Source of the DNA: Dunaliella salina | Lineage: Eukaryota; Chlorophyta; Chlorophyceae; Chlamydomonadales; Dunaliellaceae | Assembly: GCA_002284615.2 (NCBI GenBank) | Contig: MU069546.1 | Coordinates: 357,188 to 421,187 of the forward strand | Direction of reading: 5' to 3' | Length of the DNA: 64,000 nucleotides | Shown: piece after piece, positions 52,259 to 63,699 of the stretch | Numbering within the stretch: the first letter of the stretch is position 1 | Layout: each line of letters starts with the position of its first letter | Notes under the pieces: model-generated | What the model saw: the letters and a program-made list of their open reading frames with translations, nothing else | Databases searched by the model: none | Told to the model about the DNA's origin: nothing | Program-made: the position numbers and the translations under genes

Positions 52259-53755
52259 TTAAGCAGCTGCTGTGCTGGTGGGTCTCTTGGCAATCTCAGC
52301 TTGCTTGTCAGCAGGCGGTGCCAGGTCGATGGATGGCGCTGCTGTCTCCTCAGCTGGAAGGATAGGGGCCTTGAGCAAGCTCCCCTGCAGAGATTCGACA
52401 ACACATCATCATGTCACACAACTGTGTCACAAGTGGCGCAAGATAATACCTTGAGTTTGCAAACCCTCCCTCCCCAGGTGCATGAGCTGAGAAACACAAG
52501 CCTTTCCCTCACACTTCAACAAAATGCCAGTCCCAGTGATGGGGCAGTGGCAAAGGTTAAAGTGTCAGTAGGCTCGGTTTGACAGAGGTTGCACGCAAGG
52601 AGGACCCGGCGTTTTGAACTGAGCTTCTGAAAACTACCTAAGTCAAGAAACACTGTTGATTTTCTACCTGAACTGCGGAGGGAAGCGGCCACAAATCCTA
52701 TCTACACACATGCACACCCAGCCACCATCCCCTTTCCCCACCCCCAAGAATCTCTCCTTACCTCCTTCTGTCCTTTAGGCTCCTTTGCACGAGCAACAGC
52801 AGCTTCCTGCTCCGCTGCTGATTCCTTGGCTGCCTTCTCATTGCCCTTGTTGCGTCGAGTCACGCCATGCACAACGCCCAAGAACATGTCAAACTGCAAG
52901 GTGGATGCGCAAATATGGTCCAAGGTACATCATTTAATACTTCTACATAAGTCAATGATATTCACTCTTGTGCCAGGTTGAATGCATCCACCATGCTGCG
53001 GTGCTTCTTAGGCCTATGCACCAACCTCATTGTCAACACTGCTAGTGCACAAGAGAAATTTGATAAACTGTAGGAGCAAGTGTGACGAGTTGGTTAGTTG
53101 AGTGCTTGTGATCATGTTTGACTTCTGCCTAAAATTCTCAGGCAGGTGTGCTTACTTGAGATGAGGCGAGCTTGTCGTGTGGGAAGGGGTAGTCAGCGCC
53201 CAAGCGCTCAGCAGCAGCCAATCCACTCATCATCGCAATCTCCTGGGGAAAGAGTGACATGTCATTATGAAGTACATAGTCAAAAGCCGTTATGTGTATT
53301 ACTGTTTCCAGCCTTCAACTCAGCTAAAATTATGTAGAATCCACAAGCAAAACAGCAAGCAACCGGTTGCAAAAGTGCAGAGTGCAGACTTAAACATTCA
53401 GGCAGAAACGTCACCAACCATCATCCCCTTGCCTCTCACACAAGCCTCACCTGTGTGTTGAAGAGTGTGTAGCTCCCTGCAAAGAATGTGCAATGTCCTG
53501 GTCCTCCCCCCTGTGTAACACACAAGTGAATAATACAATTGGGTGACTGAGTTGAAGAGCTGGGAAAAAGGGCATACTTCCACAGCAGACTAAGTGGAGA
53601 CACAAATTTAAGAATCAAACATTTTTGAGGTGGACATAGATGGATGGATGTGCTCTTGGCTTCAGCATAACAGAGCATGAAACGTTCTTCTTACGCGCAC
53701 AATCTATGAGTCCTCCTCCACTTCCAAACTTTTTCATGGGGGTGCGTGCACACGC

Positions 53756-53823
<68 letters not shown>

Positions 53824-55709
53824 GGATAAACCTGCCAAAAGGCACCCAACGGGCAAAGTGTCGGTATGTGTGTGCAAACTGGCGCATCCAGCGCTTGCTG
53901 ATGATCTTGGACTCATCCACCTGCACAAATTACAATCAGTTTCAAAGCATGGTTCGTGAAGTTTTTTTTCATCTGCACATTCAACTCATGGTTTGTGACA
54001 CACTATCAATGCAGAAACTCATGGAACAAAAGCATGAGTCACATGACGAGTAATCCAGGTGTATGGAGTCTTAGTTAACAAAAATCAAATACATATCATT
54101 TCTAGTTCAACCAGAGGAAAATTGATGGTGGTTAATCGAGCACTTGAAAGTAAAATCCTCAAGATTGCTGCTCAACGTGAACAGAACCTGTCACACTGTT
54201 GCTAAATGCACCCAGGCTTTCGGCCTTTGCGATTAGCCTGGCAATCATACCAAACATAAGTCCCTAAATAGATGAAGGGACCCTGTATCCAAACTCCTTT
54301 TCATCCCTGCAGAATGAAATGAAAGGGCTCAAGAGGACCATCAGAAATAATGCGAAACCCCTCTCTCCAGCCAACCTCAATGGTCAGATAGCCCTGTAAA
54401 GAAACACAGCTTAGGTTCCCGTTTTGCCTGCCTCCTCATCTCCTCATCTCCAACACCGAGGGAGACCAAAAAATCCGCTCCAATTTATCATCCAATCTCA
54501 ACAGCAAAAATCAGGCATAGATCAAATTACCAGATGACTCACAAGGCAAACACCAGCTCAGCTGTTACTCAAAACACTCAGGGTGACTAATACATGCATT
54601 TCAACAGCTCCCCCTTTCTCAATGATTAATCAGCATATTGTAACTCAGCCTTTTTGGGTATCTTCAACATCACACCTGTCCCCTTTGCCAGTCAGTGTGG
54701 GTCTTTTCTGACAGGCACAATGGATCTTAGGCGACAGATTTCAGGGGAAGGATGTGCATGCCCGTATTCTCACCACTTCAAACTCCACCTCTCCTCAACC
54801 TTCCTACAATTGCCAATTCCTCATGGCACCTATGCAGGATGCATAATTCCCAGGACAACAAACAGAAAAGCAAAACACTACAGACAGAAACACCCCTCAT
54901 TGCACCCACCTCTTTATCAGTCCACAGGTGACGGTTTGAAGCATCCAGGTAGTATGTCTGGTACAGGGGAGGGGGGTTCTCAATTCCACCTGCTCAGTCA
55001 AATGGATTGTTGTTTGAGTGCATGCTACAGAATTTTTGCTTGGGCGCTAGGGTGCTGGAGTGCATGGGCATGGTTGGAGCATGGCAAGATTGAGCATCGC
55101 AAAACTGAGCAAGATGGAGTTTAGCAAGATGGAGCACGGCAAAATGGAGCATGGCACAATTGAGCATGGCAGGATGGAGCATGACAAAATTAAGCATGGC
55201 AAGATGGAGCGTGAAAAGATGGAGTATGGCAAGATGGAGTGTGGCATGGTGATTCCCATGTCACCTTGTTCCATCCCTCGAATCATTGCTTTTGGTGCTC
55301 CACTGTTCTCACCAAAAACTCGCCTGTATCATTGCTTCAGTTTGTATGTGGAAGAGCTTCTTCATAAGTTCAAGAAGACATAAACGAGAAACCTTGATTG
55401 AGGTATGCAGTCCATGCACTGCTGCTTGGCTTCATGAACTTGGCAACATGCTCTATGCTCAGAGCATGCATAGGAAGCAGCCTCGGACTACTTCAGGGTC
55501 ATCTATTGTGATTTACCTTTCTTCATGTGTTCCTGGTAGGTGCTCAGGTTGAAAGACATCTCAATCTTCTCAGGCCTGCACATGAGTGGGAATAGGTTTC
55601 TGAGCATCTGNNNNNNNNNNNNNNNNNNNNNNNNNNNNNNNNNNNNNNNNNNNNNNNNNNNNNNNNNNNNNNNNNNNNNNNNNNNNNNNNNNNNNNNNNN
55701 NNNNNNNNN

Positions 55710-55750
<41 letters not shown>

Positions 55751-58700
55751 ACACACACACACAACACACACAATTTTCTGAAATTGAAGGGCCCCAGTCC
55801 ATCCTACAACTCCTGCAATAAGCAATGTCGTACATCTGCTCTCCCGTAACATGTTACCAACACTCACGCTTCCGGGTACTGGCGCACGAAGTAGTTGTCC
55901 TGGTCAATCCTCTCCTCTTGACCAGGGCCCACATACATGCGCCTCTGCATGCACCAAAAATTGCAGAGAATAAAGGTCACACAGAACACAGAAAATGAGC
56001 ACTGCTTTGCATTGTCAACAAGGAGTGATCAGCGTCTCGACAGTGTCTTTGCCAAGGGCAAATCATATGTCAGTTAGGGAGGAGTCATCGCGTTTAAATG
56101 TGTTGAAAAAGACATACATTGCCTACAAAGAGATGATGAGGGTGATGATGCGACTGGCATTCTAGGCAATTTAGGCATTTACATTTGAAGCATAAGCGTT
56201 GAACATCATTTTATTGATACGTTAAAATACGAGTTGCACATATGACCTATCCCTGGCCTTTGTAGTGACTGACAGAGAAGAAGAATTCCCTAAGCAAACA
56301 TTTCTGCATGCACCTTTCTCTACATGCACTTATCTCTACATACACCTGCATGCACTACATGCATGTGACCACATTGTTTGCACCTTCCCAAAAGTTGCGC
56401 AGCATGGAGTACTGCTTAATCCTCCCTATGTTCCTGAGGCATAATTGTAAATGCAAATTTTCCATAAGCTCTTTGCTTTCCCTATACCTTGTGTGAGTCC
56501 ATTGCTGGCAACAAAGAACCTACTGCCTATACTGACGTCGAAAGGGGCAAACAGACGCCAGGCTTCTGTTACAGATGTAGTCAGAATGCCTTCCTAGCCT
56601 GCCATAACCTGTGTGCATGCTATCTTGCAAGAGTGTCAGCTAGACCAACTGCCTGTGATCCCATGCAATCAGGACACCTTCTCCTGCCTGTATTCATCAT
56701 ATATTGCTGCATCATCATAATTCTTGTTGGTCCACCTATATGAGGCAAAAATATAAATGCAGAATTTCCATTTTCCTTGCCTTTCCTGTACCTTGAGTAC
56801 CATAAATCCAGTGTTTGCAACACAGAACGCCTGGTCTACAGCCAAAATAGACAAAAGGAACCTTGGTTCTTTTAAAAGGTGTCGTCAGAATGCCTATCAA
56901 CCCTGCCAGTTTACATGCAATCACAGGAGGTGTAAGCCACACAAACGGCCTGTGATCCCATGCAATCAGAACATTTCCTTTTTCCTGCATTCCACTCACA
57001 TCCATTATCGTTTTTGTCACGATTCTCCAATTCAGGCATGGTTTTCGATTGCAGGGATCAGGGAACTTGTATGCACTCACTGTGCAGTCAACGTCCACAT
57101 GCGTGATGCAGTAATCCAGGCAATCAAATCTGTACGCACTCACCATGTAATCAGTGTGCAGTAATCCAGGCACTCAGATTTGCATGCACTCACCATGTAG
57201 TCAGTGTCCTCGTGTGTAATGCAGTAGTCCAGGTAGTACTGCACCTGGGAGAGAAGTGTCTTCTCCAACCTGCAACACAACATTAGTATGAAAAGGGCGG
57301 TTGTTGTAGGCTGCAAAATGCTCGCTAACAACTGGAGCAATGTGGTATCCAAAAAGGCTTTGGGAACAGCACACGGACCAGGGCTCCCATCAAGGCTTGG
57401 GAGTTGCGCTACACAAGAATGATTCCATGCATGCAAAGGAGGCATTCGTGAGTTTACATTGCGAAACAAGAGCATTTCCGTGAACATAATGACGGCAGCC
57501 AGGCATATGCTGAACTAGCAACACCACATTCGTTGTTGATGACTTCATGCCACTGCATGCAGCTGAACCTAGCACGTTCATTTCTCACCTTTTCCTTTTG
57601 TCATCATATCATGAAGTTGTGAAAACACCTGCAAAGATGTACTGCTGGTGGAGTAATGCAGGCGTCCCTGCACTTACCATGTCGGGTTTTGGAGCACCTT
57701 CAGGACAATCTCCGCGGAGCATGCAAACACAATGTCATCAAAGTGTTCCTGTGCATTGGAGCATGCAAACATGAAACTGTTGAAGACTGTCTGGGGTACA
57801 CAGGGAAACAACCACCCCGCCATTGGCATACATTGAGAAGAGTGTGTCCTTCAAACATTGTTCCTCCAGAGGATGCAAACACAGCGTCAAAGAGTTCCTG
57901 AATAAACAAACCTCCTAAATCCCTTTTCTTCCTTAATAATGTTTTTTCCATGTCATAACAATTTCCTCGCGACATTCTTGCTGCTGCTCCATTTCAATCT
58001 TCACCATCCCAGTACCTCCTTGCCATCAAACTGGTTCAATCTCCACCTTACGCATCATCCGGTGCACAGCAACCCAGCTTCAGACCAATGGCTCCCAGCT
58101 GCAACCTATAGCAAGCCTAAGAAGGCATGCATGTCTAAGCCTCTGCCCCACTCACCTTCACCCCTTGCTCATCCTCAACTTCAACACCCTTTCCAGGCCT
58201 GGTGACCCTCTTCACTGGCCGGTTGCAAGAGATGTGGTAGCCACCTTGGTCAGCCATTGCACAGAACACATGCTGCAGCACTGGGAATGTGAATGTCTCC
58301 TGCAGCAGAAAGATGCGCAACATTTGAAGGGATTAAACTAGCCTTCCACACTTGATGCACAATCAGCACTGCCATTTCTCTAACCTGAAAATTTGAGAAC
58401 CCCATGCAGGACTGACAAACAGATAGGTAATAGACTACTCCTTGCTAAAATGTGCCGTGGGATTCCTTGTTTCACACTGAGTATCTAGATGCCAGAATTG
58501 TTCCGGGTTCTATCGAACCAATGCTGGCAACAATACTCCGTGGGAAGAAAGTACTTTCGTGACACATGCTGGATAACTTCATAACACAGGAAAATGCCTA
58601 ACTAAACACATGATGCAGAACCAGAGGCAAAAAATAACTTCCGTATCTGTACAAGCTGGGACACTTCCCAGCGCAAAGTGTTTGGTGCTTTCCTCACAAT

Positions 58701-61265
58701 TTTTTTGGATTGGCACAACAAGTTAGCCATTTCAGTGATTTAAATTGACATCAGCTCATCCTTCACAGGCACAGCGGTGGAGTACACGTCTGCCTGCACG
58801 ATAAGCTGTTGATTTTAATCAATTCACAGCATAAGTGATCAGCTGCAACAGCTCCATCACAACTCACAGGAACGTCGCTGAGCAGCCTCTCAGGGCTGTA
58901 GTCAAAGATCTTGAGGTCTGGGTTCAAGAACACATGAGAGATGATGGCGGAGCTCACGAGAGGCGTCTGGTTGCCAGTCCCGAAAAAGAGAGCCACCTGT
59001 GGTTGAGAGATTTCATCAACCAACTTCTTACGTGAAAGTGTCTGCCACATTGTCAAAAGTTCTAATTGGCCTTGCGCCCTGGATCCTAAGAAAGCATGCC
59101 AGTGGCCCTTCCAGCTTTCTCCCCCAGAGCCCATGGTACAAAAATTCATACACGTTGGACATGTATAGAGGAGGTGATATTCACTGCTTCATCCACACAT
59201 AATGTCCAAAACTTGTTTGGAGGAATGTAAGGTAAAGGAGAAATGAAAACCTGAAAGGTAAGCAAACCCCATGCTAATTGGCCAAGTATAGACCTAAACG
59301 ACAGAGTACTATCGGACCTCAAACAATTTCCACTTTCCCCCATCATCCCCTCCACCCCACCCCACAATCCTTCCAACCTACCAGCGGAAAGACCATGGAG
59401 TTGCGGAACTCATCAGAGAAACCCCACATCTTGAGGAGCTGCAGCCATAGTGCAGTACAAGAGCTGAGTAATGAAACACTGCCGGGAATGACATGGTGAA
59501 GGACATTGGCTTAAATTCATTGCTTTCATTGCTAATTAAGACCAATCAAAGGCATATACATTCTGAATCAAGCCTGGCCATGCATGGGCAAGACAGAAAG
59601 GGCTGTGAGTTGTGGAGTAGGCCACAGCAAAAACACAGTCTTCTCTGAAGGCAGAAGCAATCGTATAAGTTTTGGGTCCATTCCCCAGTACTCGAGCTTT
59701 CAGACAATGGACTCCTGGCCTTTTACTAGGGTCACTGCCTGAGTAGTTATTCTTTTCTTTTCTTAGAGTCACATGGCTTTCATCCCTCACAATCAAGACA
59801 GGTCCCTATAGCTTCTGCAGCCATTTGTGAACATGCTGGATGAAGGTAAATATCCCCAGAGCCCACACCATGATCCCAAGGATACCAATCTTACCCTGAC
59901 AATTGGGATGAAGATGCACACGGCCTCAAATCGCTTGGCAAACTCCAGCATCCGTCCAAACTTGGCAATCTCTGGCTTCAGCTGCTCAGTCAACTTGCTT
60001 GGACTGCAGGCAATTGGGAGAAATGGACTGAGGTGAGGCAATCAGTCCGTGGACAGGTCAAAGGCTCGAGAGTTACTAATGTCTTTCAAATCTTACAATC
60101 ATCAGGTATGCCTTGGACCCTTCAAACCAAAACTAAATGGAGGAACCTTACTGGATACTTGCACGGTATAGAAACAGGGTTGCTCATTTCAATCTTCACT
60201 TACTGGCGCTCCTGCTCGAACCGGCCACCCAGCACCAAACCTTACCTGTGGTTGGTCCACTGCTTGTCTCCTTTTCCGAAGGCAATGCGCATGTCCACCT
60301 TAGTAATCTGTAGGGTGATCAAGTTGCATACTTGTTAGTGAGAAAAGAGGATAAGACCGTGTGTTACAAGGACACTGGTGTCGCTCACAGAACATCTACA
60401 TCCGATTAAACCAAAACAAGACACCCACTCCCACACCCTTGCCATGTACCATTTCAACAGGAGTGGCTGATAAAATTGGCATATTAATCTTGTGAATTGC
60501 TGTCTTACCTGGAAGCCAAGCCGCTCTAGGATGTTGAGGTTGTGCCGGTAGGAGAAGGACCCTCCCTGGACCTGGTCATTAATGACTTGCTGACCTGCAC
60601 CATGTGTAATCCAACAGTGTACAGACAGGTCTGAACTGTATGAAGGGATGACACTTTGCTTTCACAAACTTTCTTACATTTTCTGCAACACACATGTTTC
60701 ATGTCTCTGCAGTTGAAGTCTTAAGGGTTTGGGTGGGAAACGTATGAATGCAAATCAAACAAAAGCTCCTAGGAACCTTACTTCCCGAAGTCTTTGCAAA
60801 ATGACCATGGAGTGGACAATAAGGACACAAAAAGCTTGCCTCACGCAAGGGTACACATTTGTGGCCACAACCCACCATTCCTGATGGTTGCACTGGAAGC
60901 AACGCCCCCTGGCACCGGCAGTGCTTCCCACACATGTACATCAAATTTCTCAGGATGGCGTGATAAGGACCACGCGCAAGCACTGCCTGTTTGCGTAGAA
61001 ATGGAGGATTCCAGCCTGGTGAAGGAGTTTGCTTGGCTTTTGGGTTGAAGCACCAGGATGCTGAATGACTGGCCAGCGTCAGCAACATGTATCTTCCATG
61101 TGCATCATTTGCGGCCATCCATTTTTTTTGCACGAAACTCGAGCTTCCCCAGTGCTCCACGGCTACTATTTCAACTGTGCATCGAGTGACTCTACCTGCC
61201 GCGCCCGCTCCAACCACAAGCACACGCTTCTTGTGCTGCTGCTGCTGCCCGTTCCAGTCTGGCAT
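52259..61265 (-). CDS. FAD-dependent NAD(P)-binding/amine-oxidase-type flavoprotein, copy B, complete
   Basis: Exons, 5' to 3': 61265-61196, 60986-60876, 60594-60509, 60307-60246, 60003-59895, 59438-59382, 58996-58868, 58793-58767, 58299-58156, 57748-57678, 57269-57194, 55944-55868, 55575-55517, 54989-54910, 53920-53822, 53510-53451, 53242-53156, 52893-52762, 52384-52259. All are GT-AG and in phase, giving 553 aa ending in TAA. Exon 1 supplies MPDWNGQQQQHKKRVLVVGA. The FAD motif GAGAAG is residues 19-24, E44 ends the second strand and LPVPGGVA follows. The C-terminal FAD segment is FFAGSYTLFNTQEIAMMSGL (about 430-450). There is no obvious targeting peptide, so it is possibly cytosolic. Exon 8 is only 27 nt (ADVYSTAVP). 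Exons differ from copy A mainly at silent sites. Substrate unknown. Confidence 0.92.
53758..53821. repeat. (CA)n microsatellite at the exon 15 donor (copy B)
   Basis: In gene sense exon 15 ends ATCCAG| and (GT)n starts at the donor itself, as in copy A. Confidence 0.95.
55070..55250. repeat. 15-bp minisatellite, long allele (copy B intron 13)
   Basis: About a dozen units of GAGCATGGCAAGATG type with point variants. Copy A has only about five units at the equivalent place. Confidence 0.85.
55611..55773. repeat. N gap (99 nt) and (CA)n microsatellite, copy B intron 12
   Basis: N at 55611-55709, then (CA)n to about 55773 with a few irregularities. The gap falls wholly in intron 12, so no exon is lost. 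Confidence 0.9.
57060..57180 (-). repeat. Decayed copies of the flavoprotein exon 11 3' end (copy B)
   Basis: Downstream (minus sense) of exon 11, units reading TGCCTGGATTACTGCACACT-GATTACATG|GTGAGTGC and GATTGCCTGGATTACTGCAT-CACGC repeat the exon end with its donor. They are equivalent to the copy A units at 31089-31210, so they were present before the duplication. Confidence 0.7.
57760..57910 (-). repeat. Decayed duplicate of flavoprotein exon 10 (copy B)
   Basis: On the minus strand TTATTCAG|GAACTCTTTGACGCTGTG-TTTGCATCCTCTGGAGG resembles exon 10 GCACAG|GAACACTTTGATGACATTG-TGTTTGCATGCTCCGCGG (57748). It keeps an acceptor but then loses the frame. Confidence 0.75.
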
Positions 61266-61857
61266 CTTGTTTCGAATTGAGACCGTTTGAGATGAGAAAT
61301 AAAAGAGAGAATGTAAAATATCGTCACTCCTCCGCAGACAACCTTCCCATTTATCTGTTACACGACTGTGCAGTCAAAATTTTCTGGCTGACGGTAAATA
61401 ACAGTTTCCAGGTAAACTCTGTAATCACTAGTAATCACCACACGCCCTTGAGCGTTGGTAAGAGAAGCATTTCTCATCGATGCTGCTCATTCAAACTCTA
61501 AGAGAACTCTAGGGGGAAAAACTTAGATGCAACTGACAGCTCAACATGCTTGCCCTGCAGCCTATTGTCATGAAAGAATTTGTTGTGAATTTGAGGCTGA
61601 GGGGGTGTTATCCTTCAAAACCTGTGACTGCTCATGTCCTTTGACCATCCCTAGATGAAGAACTTCATCTCGACTGCAGTCGAGCTGAGGCAGGCATGTA
61701 CGAGGACCGTTGCGATTTCGGTTGTAATGGCGCCCACACACTGATAGATGGTAAAAGAAGATTGGTTTGATTCTGTGTTGGTTCAGCTGCTCTCCCTATC
61801 AGAAGCAGCACACAGAGGGTTCCTTACACCTAAATTAGACTCCATGTGGTTGTTGGG
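61266..61857. promoter_or_regulatory. Possible divergent promoter region upstream of copy B
   Basis: 592 bp separate the copy B start codon (61265, minus) from the ATG of a candidate first exon on the plus strand (61858). No TATA box or known element is claimed; the assignment rests only on position. Confidence 0.35.
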
Positions 61858-61920
61858 ATGCCTGCCCCGCTCTCCCCGGAGCTCAGACAGCTCTACTCAG
61901 TCATCGATCGCGCTGTACAT
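61858..61920 (+). CDS. Candidate first exon of an unknown gene
   Basis: ATG opens 21 codons (MPAPLSPELR ... YSVIDRAVH) followed by a good donor, CAT|GTGAGTACG. The composition looks coding (acidic/hydrophobic mix, C-rich third positions), but no downstream exon was identified before the retroelement at 62.8 kb. It may be a small exon of a gene continuing beyond the window, or chance. Confidence 0.35.
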
Positions 61921-61950
61921 GTGAGTACGTCCAATATCAATAAGGGATAA

Positions 61951-62252
61951 TCAAACATTCTCAATAATTGGCTCCGCCAGTTCCTCCAGAGCTTGATACA
62001 TATCCAATCCGACCGACCAAACTACCCAATCCCATCGATAACCTTGGATTTCTTGAGGGGAAGAAAGAGAGAAAATTCCGGCCCATTCACTGCTGCTAGG
62101 AACAAACATCTTCTTTTGTCTCGCGCCCAATTCACCATCAATAAGGTTCTCCGCGATTTCATTACCTTGACCGTATTTATATTCCCCTACATCCGTCACA
62201 CTCATAGGGTTTACCCATTCTCCATCAACCTTAAATTGAAAAGGGATGGATA
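61951..62252 (-). CDS. Candidate exon of an unknown protein (terminal exon?)
   Basis: On the minus strand an acceptor-like GATTGCTGCAG| at 62253 opens a 100-codon frame to TGA at 61953-61951. It includes SIPFQFKVDGEWVNP, VTDVGEYKYGQGNEIAE and SSSEWAGIFSLSS. FKVDGEWV recalls the core of CBM48/AMPK-beta glycogen-binding domains, but the rest does not obviously fit, so no function is assigned. Base composition is more A/T-rich than nearby exons. It lies upstream of copy B in the same orientation. Confidence 0.35.
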
Positions 62253-62514
62253 CTGCAGCAATCTAGCAAAAGCAATAACATGACGTGACAGGTTAGACAC
62301 TTACAGGCGGGTACAGTTTTGTAACCCTATCCTATCCAACCCTGTGGAATTCACACTGGAGCGTGCATTTCGTTCTTGCGAGTGTGATCATGTGAGTGTG
62401 ATCAAGGAAGTCTCCAAGACGAAAGGCATGCAATTTTTTAGGGGTTTAACTTGCAAGTTACGCACTTTCTCTTGCATCTGAAAGTGAAGTAAAAGCCTAT
62501 GCGGGACACAACCA

Positions 62515-62640
62515 GCATGCATAAAGGAAAGACCGAACAGTCAGCGCTGACACCAACAGAGCCCCATCAGCGGAGGCAACCTATGAGCAGCCAAGCTCAT
62601 GTGGGTCCGGCAGGTAGTCTGTCCATCCGTCCTGCTGCGC
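62515..62640 (-). repeat. Dispersed short repeat, copy near the right end
   Basis: The reverse complement contains GTGTCAGCGCTGACTGTTCG and GTCTTTCCTTTATGCATGC, matching about 968-1012. A further related copy is at about 63915-64000 (GCATTAAGGAAAGACCC), running off the window. Confidence 0.5.
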
Positions 62641-62789
62641 ACCTCGCTTTCCTGTAAGCAGCCCCTGGGATGCCGTTATTTCCTCTTTGCAACTACTGCT
62701 CATGCGGGCAAATCCAAGATGAAATCCATGTCTATTTAATGCTTAGAAGGTAACCAAGCAAGCTACTTAGAATGATAAATTTCTGTTAC

Positions 62790-63690
62790 TTTTTTTTTGG
62801 TTACATGTGCCCAAGGACATGGTGATGTCCCTAGAGGGCCTCTGCTAGAGGAAGGAAGGCTCCTAGGCAAAGAGAAAGAGCGGCAGGCACAAGTCCAAAG
62901 GTAGAGAGAGAAAGAGGGGCGCACACGAGACACGCACGCACCTACACACCAAAGAAGGAAGAAGCAAAGACACAAACCACTGCCCTAAGACGCAAGTCTC
63001 AAGACCAAGTTCGAGTTCTGGTCAGAAGCAATGAAAGGATGGTCCTGGCAAAGATCGTTGGCCAAGGGGGACTGCCCCCCTTGGCAAGCTAAAATCTTTC
63101 AAACCCTCAACCAAGAAGACTTGAGCTTGCTCCTTCAGGTCCTGTGAGAGGTCAAATCGAAGCTTTCGCACCGAGTTCAAAGAGCACAGACAAACTACCC
63201 ACCAAACACGCTCGTTCATGTTAGGGCAAGAAGGCACAAGCAACCACACATGCTGGGGGAGCACGGTGGTGCCAAAAGGCAGGTTCTCAACCAGGACATC
63301 CACTACTGCTCGGGCACGGGGACATGTCCAAAAGACATGCTCCCTCTGTTGAAGGGCACGCACTTCACAGCCGGCTGCATTTGCAGCCTGCCACCCACAA
63401 GCACACGCCGAACCTCTGGCCCAGGCGATACCATGGCCCCCTGCACCCGGGACCCCATGCAAGAGCAACCGCCACCAGATCTCCTTCCACTTATTATCCC
63501 AACGGAGCCTCCACACCTCATTGATCCTGCTCGGTAGGTCCTGGATGAGGTGGTTGGCTTGGGGAGACGGGTCGGGCGCAGGAAGAGAGGTTGAAGCAAG
63601 GGAGATTGCTGAGCAAGCGTGTTGGTCCTACTTGTGACCCCGGGCCGTGTGATTCCCGGGATGATCTGCAGGATGAGCTCCATGCTCACT
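62790..63690 (-). pseudogene. Third non-LTR family: HxxxC-knuckle retroelement tail, copy 2
   Basis: Minus-strand frame 63516-63022 encodes WRLLLHGVPGAGGHGIA, SACACGWQAANAAGCEVRA, LQQREHVFWTCPRARAVVDV, HVWLLVP and ERVWWVVCLCSLNSVRKLRF. These are the same blocks as at 47.0-47.8 kb but better preserved. 3' flanking DNA of both copies is alike (CTAGAGG...GAGAAAGAGCGGCAGGC, CACGCACGCACCTACACACC), and each ends in GGGCACATGTAACC plus an A run (about 62790). No RT domain. Confidence 0.72.
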
Positions 63691-63699
63691 GCAGACCGT

